From Sphingomonadales bacterium (GTDB lineage Bacteria > Pseudomonadota > Alphaproteobacteria > Sphingomonadales > Sphingomonadaceae), in the NCBI GenBank assembly GCA_027490095.1, contig JAIXYT010000020.1, forward strand, positions 1 through 64,000: DNA of 64,000 bases. The letters run 5' to 3'. The translations under genes were made by a program, and so were the position numbers. This document shows positions 7,691 to 17,114 of this stretch, piece by piece (within the stretch, counting starts at the first letter, position 1; each line of letters opens with the position of its first letter). The notes below the pieces were generated by a model. It was not told the DNA's origin and searched no databases. It saw only the letters and a program-made list of their open reading frames with translations.

Positions 7691-10675
7691 TCAGAAGCGG
7701 AACCGCGCCGAGACGAAGAAGTCCCGACCGAGCACGTCGTAGAAGCCCGGCCACGTGTTGGCCTGCTCCGCCTGCGCACCCAGCGGCTCGGGCTGCTGGT
7801 TGAAGAGGTTGTTGATACCGCCCGTCAGGGTCAGGTTCTCGTTGACCGTGGCCGACAGCGAGAAGTCGACATAGTTGACCGCGCCGATCTTCGCGTTCGG
7901 GAAGAGCGACTGGTCAGGCGTCGTCCGGATCAGGCCGTCGAACGTGTTGTCGATCCGCGAGTCCTGCACGCTGCCATCATGCCGCCAGCGAAGCGACAGG
8001 GTGGCAAACGAGTCCGTGTACGAAACCCGGACGTTGTGCCGCCAGCGCGGAAGCGGGTTGCCGAAGATCGAGCCTTCGCCGATCGTCTCCCGCTCCGGAA
8101 TGGAGGCAACGGCCGTGCTCCGGAACTTGTCGAGGTAGGTGCCCAGGAAGTTGATCCGCAGCTGCGACTCTTCCTTGCCGAACAGCGAGAAGCTCATCGG
8201 AATGCTGTAGTCGACCTGCACGTCCACGCCGCTGGTCGCCAGCTTCCCGATGTTCGCCGACAGGATCGACGCGTTGCCGCCACCCGCCGTTTCGCCCAGG
8301 GCGCCGTTGACCGGGTTCCGCTTGCCCGCAAACACCTGGCAGAGCGGATCGTTCAGGTCCTTGACCACCGTGTAGCACAGCTGCAGCGAGCCGTTCAGGC
8401 CGCCACCGAACGTCGCGATCGTCTGCTCGACGGTGATGTCGAAATAGTCGACCGTGATGTTCAGGCCCGGCGCGAACTTCGGCTGAAGCACGACACCCGC
8501 GGTCCAGGTGTCGGAGGTTTCTTCCGACAGGTCCGGGTTGCCGCCGAACACGCCTTGGATCTGCGGGTTCGGCTGGACGGAGCGCGTGAACACGTTGGCT
8601 GCCGGCACGCCGGAGGCTTCGCAGAGCGCACGGATTTCGGCCGTCCGCTGCGAGGCGATGCCACGATCCGAACAGGGGTCGATCGCTTGCGGGAAGCCGA
8701 CGGCCTGACCACCGAAGAGGTCCTGCACGTTCGGCGCCCGAACCGAGCGCTGATACTGACCACGCAGCTTGACGGCGCGGATCGGCGACAGCTCGACACC
8801 ACCGGCGTAGGTCCAGACGCCACCGACCGCATCAAGCGAATAGTCGGAATAACGCGCCGCACCGTTCACCTCGAGGCGATGGATGAAGCTGTCCTGCAGG
8901 ATCGGAACGCGGATTTCGCCGAACAGCTCGCTCACATTGTAGCTGCCGCTGGTCGGCTGACCGGCGTTGAAGCCGACCACGTCACCCGACGACAGGAAGG
9001 TGTCCGGCGTGTAGCTGGCGCCCATTTCGCGATATTCCGCACCGACGGCGAAGCCCACATCCTCGGCACCCGTGCCCAGGTTGAACAGCGTGCCGCTGAT
9101 GGTGCCGACCGCCTGCTTCAGGTCCGACGTCTCGAGGTTGGTCGAGTTGACCGACACGTAGCGGATCGCACGCGGATCAGCGAGGTTCAGACCGAACACG
9201 TTGATCGGAACGCAGCCGGCAGCCCGGGCGGCGGCATCGCGACAGCGCAGCTGACCGTTGGGCCCGAACTCCGACGTGAGCGCAGCCGTGTAGCGGCTGA
9301 CGGCGACGTTGCCGCGCTGGAACTGCGTGTTCTGGGTGCGCGAGTACGAGTAGAAGGCATCGTAGTTGATGTTTTCCGTGATCCCGCCGCGGATGCCGCC
9401 GAGGAAACGGAACGCGCTCCGGTTCTGCGAGGCGTTGCGCGAGCCAGCCTGGTTGAAGCGGAAGCCGACCGTGGTCGTGACATAGCCGTCACCGTCCGTG
9501 TCGAGCGCCCGCAGCCGGGCCTGGGTGTCGGCGTTGAAGAACGGGCTTGCAACCTGCAGCGGGGCCGAGATGCCCGCCGGGGTCGGCGCCAGTTCCTGGT
9601 TCACCTGGCTGTTCACATAGGAGAGCTCGGTGTAGAACTCATGCCCGTCGGTGAACTCGTAGCTGCCGTAACCGCCCAGCAGGTAACGTTCCTGCGGCAG
9701 CTGCAGATAGTTGTCCGGCGCGAAGTTGTACGTGTCCTCGGGGTTGAGGAACGGACGCGTGCCGCCACCGCTCGGGTTGAAGATCAGGCCGTTGCCACCG
9801 CCGACAGCCGGCAGCGTCCCGATCGGGGTCGATGCAGAGCCGGTCGGCGTCAGGCCGATCTCGCCGCCACGCGCAACGCAGGTGGCCAGCGTGCCGCCGA
9901 GGTTCCGGCCAAGACCGGTGCTCGGGTTGGTGCTTCCGGCCACGATGCAGCCGTCGCCAGCCGCCGTGCGCGAGAAGTTCCGGGCGCTCTGGAACAGCGG
10001 ATCGCGGACCGTGTAGTTCGCATACAGCGCGACATTGCCGCGACCGTCGGCGAAGCTCGTGCCAAGGCCGAGGTCGAACGAGTAACGCGCAGCGTCGCCC
10101 TGACCCGTCAGCTGGTAGGTGGCACCGGCAATGATGCCTTCGAGGTTGCGGCGCAGGCGGAAGTTCACGACACCCGCAACGGCGTCGGAGCCGTACACGG
10201 CCGACGCACCACCGGTCACCACGTCAACGCCCTCGAGCATGAACTGCGGGATCGTGTTGGTGTCGACGATCTGGTTGGTATCGTAGAACATCCAGCGGCG
10301 GCCGTTCACCAGCACCAGGGTGCGCTGCGCGCCCAGGTTCCGGAGGTTCAGCGTCACGGCACCGTTGCCGGGGTTGTTCGAGAAGCCCGTCACGCCAGGC
10401 AGCACCTGGGGAAGGGTGTTCAGCACCTGTTCGACGTTCACGGCACCGGTCAGCAGGAATTCCTGCTCACCCACCACGGTCACGGGGCTGGAGGATTCAA
10501 GATCCGGGCGCGCAATGCGCGAACCCGTGACGACGATGAACTCGTCTTCGCCGGTGCTGGCAGTCGAGGTGTCCTGCGCAAAGGCCGACGGCCCGACGAT
10601 CATCGCAAGCGAAAGAGCGGCGGTCGCGACGGAACCCCGGAGGGCGGCGCGCATTTGCCATGTGAGGTTGGTCAC
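7691..10675 (-). CDS. TonB-dependent outer-membrane receptor 2
   Basis: This 994-residue receptor has a signal peptide ending SAFA before QD, a TonB box (EFIVVTGSRIA), a plug with NLRNLGAQRTLVLVNGRR and VVTGGASAVYGSDAVAGVV, and a barrel ending SARFRF. I chose GTG 10675 because AGGAAGGA lies nine bases upstream; a longer in-frame ATG (10801) would add 42 residues before the signal peptide and is unlikely. One loop contains DTDGDGYVTT, an EF-hand-like calcium loop. It converges on the three oxygenase genes. The receptor is similar in style to receptor 1 but not a recent duplicate. The ligand is unknown. Confidence 0.93.
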   Translation of the reverse strand: MTNLTWQMRAALRGSVATAALSLAMIVGPSAFAQDTSTASTGEDEFIVVTGSRIARPDLESSSPVTVVGEQEFLLTGAVNVEQVLNTLPQVLPGVTGFSNNPGNGAVTLNLRNLGAQRTLVLVNGRRWMFYDTNQIVDTNTIPQFMLEGVDVVTGGASAVYGSDAVAGVVNFRLRRNLEGIIAGATYQLTGQGDAARYSFDLGLGTSFADGRGNVALYANYTVRDPLFQSARNFSRTAAGDGCIVAGSTNPSTGLGRNLGGTLATCVARGGEIGLTPTGSASTPIGTLPAVGGGNGLIFNPSGGGTRPFLNPEDTYNFAPDNYLQLPQERYLLGGYGSYEFTDGHEFYTELSYVNSQVNQELAPTPAGISAPLQVASPFFNADTQARLRALDTDGDGYVTTTVGFRFNQAGSRNASQNRSAFRFLGGIRGGITENINYDAFYSYSRTQNTQFQRGNVAVSRYTAALTSEFGPNGQLRCRDAAARAAGCVPINVFGLNLADPRAIRYVSVNSTNLETSDLKQAVGTISGTLFNLGTGAEDVGFAVGAEYREMGASYTPDTFLSSGDVVGFNAGQPTSGSYNVSELFGEIRVPILQDSFIHRLEVNGAARYSDYSLDAVGGVWTYAGGVELSPIRAVKLRGQYQRSVRAPNVQDLFGGQAVGFPQAIDPCSDRGIASQRTAEIRALCEASGVPAANVFTRSVQPNPQIQGVFGGNPDLSEETSDTWTAGVVLQPKFAPGLNITVDYFDITVEQTIATFGGGLNGSLQLCYTVVKDLNDPLCQVFAGKRNPVNGALGETAGGGNASILSANIGKLATSGVDVQVDYSIPMSFSLFGKEESQLRINFLGTYLDKFRSTAVASIPERETIGEGSIFGNPLPRWRHNVRVSYTDSFATLSLRWRHDGSVQDSRIDNTFDGLIRTTPDQSLFPNAKIGAVNYVDFSLSATVNENLTLTGGINNLFNQQPEPLGAQAEQANTWPGFYDVLGRDFFVSARFRF

Positions 10676-11032
10676 GTTGGTCAGTCCTTCCTGTCTGGTT
10701 TCCGAAGCGGACCGGCTTGTGCCGGCTATCCCTTCCGCAATCGGACCCCGTTTGTTGTCCCGGTCTGCTCGCGAACCATGGAAACCATGGAACAGGCGCA
10801 ATCCGCCCGGTCGCCTTGTGGCTTGGGTCCGCTAATCCGCGAAATGCCCCACAACTGTAAAGCGGAAGCAACATTTCCCGACACGGTTCGCGCCCCGTGT
10901 TGCCGCACTGCAACAGTTCCGCCATGTCATCGGCGCGCGGACAGGGCGGAAGCTGCCGAAACCGCCCTGCTCAGGCAGTCCAGCCGGCCCTTGCGGCCGG
11001 AGCCACGGGGCCAGGCCCCCGGGGCTTCACCC
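10676..11032. other. Intergenic region with hairpins and an operator-like motif
   Basis: No gene is seen in these 357 bases. The right part holds GC hairpins behind the DUF2093 gene: CCGGCC-CTTGC-GGCCGG at 10984-11000 and GGGGC-CAG-GCCCC near 11007-11019. They probably act as terminators, though without a T run. The left part is the leader and promoter region of TonB receptor 2, with the motif at 10901-10916 and AT-rich blocks near 10865-10880. Confidence 0.5.
10901..10916 (+). promoter_or_regulatory. TGCTGCANYGCAACA-type motif upstream of TonB receptor 2
   Basis: The site reads TGCCGCACTGCAACAG, differing at one position from the shared motif. It lies about 225 bases upstream of the receptor start codon. 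Role as an operator is inferred from recurrence upstream of all three receptors. Confidence 0.45.
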
Positions 11033-11251
11033 TCAGATCAGGCCCTTGGACTTCGCCTCCGCATAGCGCGCACTCGCCACCTCGGCCGAGGCATAGGGCT
11101 CCTGCAGCTCCGAGCTCCAATAGCGCAGGCCGGAAAGCGGGATCTTCTGCCCCGTCACCGCGCAGACCACATGGTCCCCGTCCGAGACCAGCTTGAAGCT
11201 GCCCGACAGGTAGCGGAGCTTTGCCGGGCGCCCGGCCGAAAAGTTGAGCAT
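11033..11251 (-). CDS. DUF2093 domain-containing protein
   Basis: This 72-residue protein matches the small DUF2093 family of alphaproteobacteria, with the characteristic middle part CAVTGQKIPLSGLRYWSSE and the tail EPYASAEVA. Function is unknown; a role next to XseA is suggested only by conserved gene order. It starts 11 bases after the xseA stop and is surely cotranscribed. It has no signal peptide or membrane segment, so it should be cytosolic. A GC-rich hairpin pair follows it. Confidence 0.85.
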   Translation of the reverse strand: MLNFSAGRPAKLRYLSGSFKLVSDGDHVVCAVTGQKIPLSGLRYWSSELQEPYASAEVASARYAEAKSKGLI

Positions 11252-11262
11252 CGCAGGATCCT

Positions 11263-12678
11263 TCAGAAGAGCTTGCCCTGGTCCACGGCTGGCACCGGCG
11301 GACGGGACGGGGTGGGGGTTGCAGGCGGGCTCCCGCCGTCGAACGGCCGCACGGCCAGTTCGCCGTCGGCAAAGGCAATGGAAAGCCGAGGTGCCGTCCG
11401 CGCGACCGCTGCACTGCGCGCAAGGCTGCCGTCGGGCAGGCGCACCAGCGCATAGCCCCGGGCCAGCACGGCCTGCGGCGAAAGGCTCTCCGCCATGCGG
11501 AAGCCCGCGGCCAGCGCCGCCCGGGCCGAGGCCAGCCGCGCCCGCAGCAACGCAGGGTTCGGCGTCACCCGCGGGCTTCCCAGCCGCGCCCGCTCGCGCG
11601 CCACGCCCTGCACAAGCAGCCGGGGCGACACCCGGTCCCCCTGCGCCACCAGCCGGGCCCGCAGCAGCCGCGCCCGCCCCATCAGCGCGCGGGGCAACCG
11701 CTCGCCGGCCTCGTCCAGCCGCTGCCGCGCCAGGCCCGCCAGCATCTGCGGCCGGGGCAGCCGGGCTGCAACCGCCTGCAGCCGCTCGGCCCTCAGCAAC
11801 CGTGCCCGCCGCTCGCTCCGCTGCGCCCTCAGCGCCAGGTCCGCCAGCGTTTCCAGAAGGTCAGCCCGAACCGGCACCGCCAGCTCGGCGGCAGCGGTCG
11901 GCGTCGGCGCCCGCAGCGCGGAGGCAAAATCGATGAGCGTCGTGTCGGTCTCGTGCCCCACGGCCGAAATCAGCGGAATGGCGCTCGCGGCCGCTGCGCG
12001 CACCACCACCTCCTCGTTGAACGGCATCAGGTCCTCGATCGACCCGCCCCCGCGCGCCACGATCAGCAGGTCCGGCCGCCGATCCGAAGGCATGGCATTG
12101 AACCCGGCAATCGCCGCGGCAATCCGCGCCGCCGCCCCATCGCCCTGCACGGGCACCGGCCACAGCGTCACGCGCCTCGGAAAGCGGTCCGCCAGCCGGT
12201 GCAATATGTCCCGGATCACCGCCCCCTGCGGAGAGGTCACCACCCCGATATGCACCGGCAGGAAGGGCCGCCTCGGCTTGCGCTCGGGCGCGAACAGCCC
12301 CTCGGCCTCCAGCCGCCGCCGCCGCTCCTCGATCTGCTTCAGCAGCGCGCCGACACCCGCCACCTCCAGCCGCTCGACGATCAGCTGGTACTTCGACGTC
12401 TTGGGATAGGCCGAAATCTTCCCCGTCGCGATCACCTCCAGCCCGTCCTCGGGCCGGAAATTCAGCCGCTGAAGATTGCCCTTCCACATCACCGAGGCGA
12501 TCACCGCATCGGCGTCCTTCAGGTCGAAATAGCCATGGCCCGAGGAATAGGCCTTGAAGCCCGAAATCTCGCCCCGCACCCGCACAAGCCCGAACGCATC
12601 CTCCAGCGTCCGGCGCACGCTCGTCGCCAGCTCGGAAACCGAATATTCGGGCACATTGGGGGCGGTCGCCATCGCCAA
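11263..12678 (-). CDS. xseA: Exodeoxyribonuclease VII large subunit
   Basis: XseA is the catalytic subunit of exonuclease VII, which degrades single-stranded DNA in both directions together with XseB. The N-terminus is an OB-fold (about residues 10-110; VRVRGEISGFK). The catalytic domain carries GVVTSPQGAVIRDI, ARGGGSIEDLMPFN and GHETDTTLIDFASALRAPTP, all hallmark motifs. A long arginine-rich helical region follows. The start is either TTG 12678, with GGAG ten bases upstream, or ATG 12672. It is followed immediately by DUF2093; xseB is not in the window. At about 470 residues the length is normal. Confidence 0.95.
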   Translation of the reverse strand: MAMATAPNVPEYSVSELATSVRRTLEDAFGLVRVRGEISGFKAYSSGHGYFDLKDADAVIASVMWKGNLQRLNFRPEDGLEVIATGKISAYPKTSKYQLIVERLEVAGVGALLKQIEERRRRLEAEGLFAPERKPRRPFLPVHIGVVTSPQGAVIRDILHRLADRFPRRVTLWPVPVQGDGAAARIAAAIAGFNAMPSDRRPDLLIVARGGGSIEDLMPFNEEVVVRAAAASAIPLISAVGHETDTTLIDFASALRAPTPTAAAELAVPVRADLLETLADLALRAQRSERRARLLRAERLQAVAARLPRPQMLAGLARQRLDEAGERLPRALMGRARLLRARLVAQGDRVSPRLLVQGVARERARLGSPRVTPNPALLRARLASARAALAAGFRMAESLSPQAVLARGYALVRLPDGSLARSAAVARTAPRLSIAFADGELAVRPFDGGSPPATPTPSRPPVPAVDQGKLF

Positions 12679-12748
12679 CAGATAGCCACTCCGATGCGCC
12701 TTCGCAAAGCCGGTGGCGGCGCCCGCGTCCGGCGGCTATGGCCGGCCC

Positions 12749-14035
12749 ATGCAGCCCCCCTTCGACATCCTTCTTCTCGGCTCCGGCGGCCGCGAACATG
12801 CGCTGGCCCGCAAGCTCGCCCAGTCAAGGCTCTGCCGCCGACTGCTGGTCGCGCCCGGCAACCCCGGAATCGCCGCCCACGCAACCCTCGCCCCCGGTCT
12901 CGACATCACCGACAGCGCAGCCGTCGTCACCTTCGCGAAAACCAAAGGCGTGGGCCTCGTCGTCATCGGCCCAGAAGCCCCGCTGGCCGCCGGCGTCGCC
13001 GATGCGCTCCGCCTTGCGGACATCCCCGTCTTCGGCCCCAGCGCCGCCGCCGCCCGGCTCGAGGCCAGCAAGGCCTTCACCAAGGCACTCTGCGACGAGG
13101 CAAACATCCCCACCGCCCGCTACCGCCGTTTCGACGCGCTGGACCCAGCGCTCGCCTACGCGCACGCCCATCCGCTCCCGGTGGTGGTTAAGGCCGACGG
13201 CCTCGCAGCCGGCAAGGGCGTCACGGTTGCCGCCACCCATGCAGAGGCCGAATCCGCACTCCGCGATCTCTTCGCCAGCCCCGGCGCCGAGGTCGTCATC
13301 GAGGAGTGCATGGTCGGCGAGGAGGTCAGCTTCTTCGTCCTCGCCGACGGCACCACCGCCCTCCCGCTTCTCGCCGCACAGGATCACAAGCGCGTAGGTG
13401 AGGGCGACACCGGCCCCAACACCGGCGGCATGGGCGCCTATGCCCCGGCCCGCGTCTTCACCCCCGCGCTCCAGGCCCGCACCATGGCCGAGATCATCGA
13501 GCCGACGCTCAAGACCATGGCCGCGCGCGGCACCCCGTTCACCGGCGTGCTCTTCGCAGGCCTGATGCTCACCGCGTCCGGCCCGAAGCTCATCGAATAC
13601 AATGTCCGCTTCGGCGATCCCGAGTGCCAGGTCCTCATGGCCCTGCTCGAAAGCGACCTCGGCGAACTGCTGCTGGCCGCAGCGAAGGGCGAACTCGCCG
13701 GCCACCAGGCCAGCTGGAAACCCGGCGCAGCCGCCGTGGTCGTGGTGGCAGCCCGCGGCTACCCGGGCACCCCGGCCAAGGGCGCCCCCATCAACGGTCT
13801 CGACGCCGCCGAAGCCCAAGGCGCAATCATCCTCCACGCCGGCACCACCCTCTCCGCAGACGGTCAACTCATCAGCACCGGCGGCCGCGTCCTCGGCGTC
13901 ACCGCCACCGGCCCCACCGTCCGCGCCGCCGTCGCCACAGCGTACGCGGCAATCGAAAAGATCAGCTTTGCCGATGGTCTCTACCGGGCCGATATCGGCT
14001 GGCGGGAGATCGCCCGGGAAACACAATCGGGCTGA
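12749..14035 (+). CDS. purD: Phosphoribosylamine-glycine ligase
   Basis: PurD joins glycine to 5-phosphoribosylamine with ATP, the second step of purine synthesis. The 428-residue protein opens with the nucleotide loop LLLGSGGREHALA and has the ATP-grasp core with VVKADGLAAGKGVTVA, the strongly conserved NTGGMGAYAP and the metal-binding YNVRFGDPECQ. ATG 12749 gives the usual start; a longer frame upstream has no support. It is transcribed divergently from xseA with a gap of about 70 bases, and a kinase-like gene follows 17 bases after its stop. Confidence 0.97.
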   Translation: MQPPFDILLLGSGGREHALARKLAQSRLCRRLLVAPGNPGIAAHATLAPGLDITDSAAVVTFAKTKGVGLVVIGPEAPLAAGVADALRLADIPVFGPSAAAARLEASKAFTKALCDEANIPTARYRRFDALDPALAYAHAHPLPVVVKADGLAAGKGVTVAATHAEAESALRDLFASPGAEVVIEECMVGEEVSFFVLADGTTALPLLAAQDHKRVGEGDTGPNTGGMGAYAPARVFTPALQARTMAEIIEPTLKTMAARGTPFTGVLFAGLMLTASGPKLIEYNVRFGDPECQVLMALLESDLGELLLAAAKGELAGHQASWKPGAAAVVVVAARGYPGTPAKGAPINGLDAAEAQGAIILHAGTTLSADGQLISTGGRVLGVTATGPTVRAAVATAYAAIEKISFADGLYRADIGWREIARETQSG

Positions 14036-14052
14036 GAGAGGGACCAAGGCAC

Positions 14053-15135
14053 ATGGCAAGCCGCCAGGAACAGTTTTCCGGCACCAGCGACGTGCGCGAG
14101 GCACATCGCTTCGACGAGTCAGCGCTCGACGCCTGGATGCGCCAGAACGTCCGCGACTATGCCGGCCCGCTCGAGGTGCGCCAGTTCAAGGGCGGGCAGT
14201 CCAACCCCACCTACAAGCTCATCACGCCCGGGCGCTCCTACGTGATGCGCCGAAAACCGCCGGGCCTCCTCCTGAAATCCGCCCACGCGGTCGACCGCGA
14301 ATACCGCGTCATCACCGCCCTCTTCGCGCAGGGCTTCCCGGTCGCCGAAACCTTCGGCCTGTGCACCGACGAAAGCGTGATCGGCACCTGGTTCTACATC
14401 ATGGACTGCGTCGAAGGCCGGGTCATCTGGGACGGCACCTTCCCCGACGTCCCCACGTCCGAGCGCCGGAAATATTTCGAGGCCATGAACCAGACCATGG
14501 CCCACCTCCACAGCATCGATCCGGTCGCCGCGGGCCTTGAGGATTTCGGCAAGCCCGGAAACTACTTCCTCCGCCAGATCGGCCGCTGGTCGAAACAGTA
14601 TCTCGAGGACGAGGCCGCCGGCCGCGTCCCCGAAATGGACCGCCTCGTCGAATGGCTGCCCGAGAATATCCCGCCCGGCGACGAAAGCGCAGTCGTCCAC
14701 GGCGACTACCGCTGCGACAACATGATCTTTCATCCCACCGAGCCGAAGGTGCTCGCCGTCCTCGACTGGGAGCTGTCGACCCTCGGCCACCCGCTCGCCG
14801 ATTTCTCCTACCATCTGATGATGTACCGCATGCCCCCCACCGGCACCGTCGGCCTTACCCAGGTGAACCTCGCCGAAATGAACATCCCGACCGAGCAGGA
14901 CTATATCGACATGTACTGCAAGCGCGTCGGCCGCGACCCCGCCGACGTGACCGCCAACATGGACTTCTACATCGCCTACAACATGTTCCGCCTGGCAGCG
15001 ATCGTGCACGGCATCCGCGGCCGCGTCGTGCGCGGCACCGCATCCAACGCGCACGCCAAGGCCATGTCCGAAACCGTCGAGCCGCTCGCGAAACTGGCCT
15101 GGGAACAGGCGCTCAAGGCCGGCGCGAAGGCCTGA
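14053..15135 (+). CDS. Phosphotransferase (aminoglycoside phosphotransferase / ACAD10-11 kinase-like)
   Basis: This 360-residue protein belongs to the APH-like kinase superfamily. It shows the N-lobe pattern QFKGGQSNPTYKL, the catalytic loop VVHGDYRCDNMIFHP and the metal-binding VLDWELSTLGHPLADFSY. This subgroup resembles the kinase part of the ACAD10/11 enzymes, which phosphorylate 4-hydroxyacyl-CoA for breakdown, rather than drug-resistance enzymes. GAGAGGG and AAGG precede ATG 14053. It sits close behind purD and converges with a small membrane-protein gene whose stop is three bases away. Substrate not proven. Confidence 0.85.
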   Translation: MASRQEQFSGTSDVREAHRFDESALDAWMRQNVRDYAGPLEVRQFKGGQSNPTYKLITPGRSYVMRRKPPGLLLKSAHAVDREYRVITALFAQGFPVAETFGLCTDESVIGTWFYIMDCVEGRVIWDGTFPDVPTSERRKYFEAMNQTMAHLHSIDPVAAGLEDFGKPGNYFLRQIGRWSKQYLEDEAAGRVPEMDRLVEWLPENIPPGDESAVVHGDYRCDNMIFHPTEPKVLAVLDWELSTLGHPLADFSYHLMMYRMPPTGTVGLTQVNLAEMNIPTEQDYIDMYCKRVGRDPADVTANMDFYIAYNMFRLAAIVHGIRGRVVRGTASNAHAKAMSETVEPLAKLAWEQALKAGAKA

Positions 15136-15138
15136 GGC

Positions 15139-15543
15139 TCAGCCCAGCCGGGCGGGCCCGTCATCCCGTTCCCGCGCAGGATCGACACGACGGACGGCGA
15201 TCTCGCCCTCCACGACGGGTCCCTGCCCACGCACCTGCGCGTCGCGGCGCAGTTCCTCGCCGATATCCTCCATGCCCGAAGCAGCCCGGCTTCCCATCCA
15301 GCCGAACAGAAGCAACAGCCCCATCCCCATCAGCCAGATCAGGATCACGACCCCCTGCGCCAGCCAGCCGGCGGCCCCCAGCCCGTCGGCCAGCCACTGG
15401 GTCTGCGAGGGATCGATCCCGAACCACTTCGACAGGGTCACCACGGCCGCACTGCCCGAACCCGCAAGGCCATGCAGCAGCCAGGCGACGACCGACCACA
15501 GCGCCGCAAGCAGCCCGAAAAACCCCCAGATCGCACCCTTCAT
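15139..15543 (-). CDS. Hypothetical two-helix membrane protein
   Basis: This 134-residue protein has two hydrophobic segments, about residues 5-27 and 58-83 (GVVILIWLMGMGLLLLFGW), followed by a charged cytosolic tail. I do not recognise the family. It lies about 40 bases after the CNNM/CBS gene on the same strand and may be cotranscribed with it. Its stop almost touches the stop of the convergent kinase gene. Codon use matches its neighbours, which supports a real gene. Confidence 0.65.
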   Translation of the reverse strand: MKGAIWGFFGLLAALWSVVAWLLHGLAGSGSAAVVTLSKWFGIDPSQTQWLADGLGAAGWLAQGVVILIWLMGMGLLLLFGWMGSRAASGMEDIGEELRRDAQVRGQGPVVEGEIAVRRVDPARERDDGPARLG

Positions 15544-15583
15544 GCCCCAGCCTCCATCCTGCCGGCTCCAGCCGTCGGAGTCC

Positions 15584-16885
15584 TCAGTCCGGCAACGGCA
15601 CCGGCGCCACGATCAGCTTGTCGATCTTGCGCCCGTCCATGTCCACCACTTCAAAGCGATATCCATGCGCTTCGAAACTTTCGCCCACCGTCGGAATGTG
15701 CCGCAGCTCCGCCAGCACCAGCCCCGCGACCGTCTGGTAATCCCGCTCCCCCTCCAGCCGGAAGTCCAGCCGTTCGGCCAGCATGTCGGCGGCCAGGCTC
15801 CCCGAAACCAGCCACGAGCCGTCCTGGCGATGCACCAGCGCCGGGTCATGCTCGTCGTCCATGTCGGATCGGAACTCGCCCGCAATCGCCGCCAGCAGGT
15901 CGGCCGGCGTCACCACCCCTTCGAAATGGCCATATTCGTCGATCACCACCGCCATCGGCACATCGGCATCCCTCAGCGCTGCCAGCGCAACGGTCGCATC
16001 GGCAACATCGGGCACCACCGGCGCCTTCCTGACCAGCCCCTCCAGCCCCAGCGGCTTGCCCTCCAGCAAGGCCGCCAGCGCGTCGCGTGCCTGCACCACG
16101 CCGACGATCCGGTCGATCGAGCCCTCGCCCACCAGCAGCCGGCTGTGCGGCGTCGCGATCAGCCGCGCCCGCACCTCCGCCTCGCTCGCCTTCAGGTCGA
16201 TCCAGTCCACTTGCGGACGGGGCGTCATCACGCCCCGCACCTGCCGGTCCGCCAGCCGCATGATCCCCGATATCAGCTCGCGCTCCTTGCCCTCGATCAC
16301 GCCGGCTTCCTCGGCCTCCTGCACCACGTGGCGCAGCTCCTCCTCGGTCACGGAGTTGTCGCCCTCCCGGTCCAGCCGCAGCAGACGGAAGATCACCCCG
16401 GTCGAGGCGTCCAGAAGGGTCACGAACGGGCTCGTCAGCCGGGTCACCGCCTGCATGATCGGCGCAACCGCAACCGCAATCCGCTCCGGCGAGCGAAGCG
16501 CCAGCTGCTTGGGCACCAGTTCCCCCATGATCAGCGACAGATAGGTCACGATCACGATCACCAGCGCAAAGCCCGCCTGCGGCGCGAACCGCGCCGGCAC
16601 GCCCAGCGTCGCCAGCCAGGCGCCGGTCGGCCCCGCCAGGCTCGCGCCTGAAAAGGCGCCGTTTGCCACGCCCACCAGCGTGATTCCGATCTGGACGGCC
16701 GACAGGAACCGCCCCTGCTCCTCCTGCAGCTTCAGTGCCGTGCGCGCCCCGCGCACATGCGCGCGCTCCATCACCGACAGCCGCGGCTTGCGCGCCGACA
16801 CGATCGCAAGCTCGGCGCCGGCAAAGAAGCCATTCAGCGCAATCAACGCGAGGATGATCGCGACGTCGGTCCAGGGTATGCCCAT
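15584..16885 (-). CDS. CNNM/CBS domain membrane protein (hemolysin C / CorC family)
   Basis: This 433-residue protein belongs to the DUF21-CBS-CorC_HlyC family, linked to magnesium or cobalt efflux and once called hemolysins. The N-terminal DUF21 region has membrane helices around residues 5-25, 60-85 and 95-150 with GFFAGAELAIVSAR. Two CBS domains follow (about 215-335; VMTPRPQVDWID and VVIDEYGHFEGVVTPADLL), then the CorC_HlyC domain. ATG 16885 (MGIPWTDVA) is the natural start; upstream extension lacks support. A magnesium-exporter role is family knowledge, not shown here. Confidence 0.9.
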   Translation of the reverse strand: MGIPWTDVAIILALIALNGFFAGAELAIVSARKPRLSVMERAHVRGARTALKLQEEQGRFLSAVQIGITLVGVANGAFSGASLAGPTGAWLATLGVPARFAPQAGFALVIVIVTYLSLIMGELVPKQLALRSPERIAVAVAPIMQAVTRLTSPFVTLLDASTGVIFRLLRLDREGDNSVTEEELRHVVQEAEEAGVIEGKERELISGIMRLADRQVRGVMTPRPQVDWIDLKASEAEVRARLIATPHSRLLVGEGSIDRIVGVVQARDALAALLEGKPLGLEGLVRKAPVVPDVADATVALAALRDADVPMAVVIDEYGHFEGVVTPADLLAAIAGEFRSDMDDEHDPALVHRQDGSWLVSGSLAADMLAERLDFRLEGERDYQTVAGLVLAELRHIPTVGESFEAHGYRFEVVDMDGRKIDKLIVAPVPLPD

Positions 16886-17114
16886 GATCCCGGACCTTAT
16901 GCCGGGATCAACCCCCGCGCTCAAGCATGCATGACCGGCTTCCGGCAGGACTGTCCCCGACCACATGCGGGCCGATGCCCCTTTCAACACCGGCAAGCCC
17001 GGGTTAAGCAGGAACCCTGCAGCTGTTGCAGGGGTTTCGTCGCAGAGCGACATCAGGGGCCCGAAAACGGAGCCACGGCCACAAGGCCGGGCGGGAGCAC
17101 GAAGGAGGACCGGC

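Noticed and set aside
7979-11455. 1,158-codon forward frame over TonB receptor 2
   Set aside because: Same reason: it is a GC-driven antisense frame that crosses three real minus-strand gene regions.
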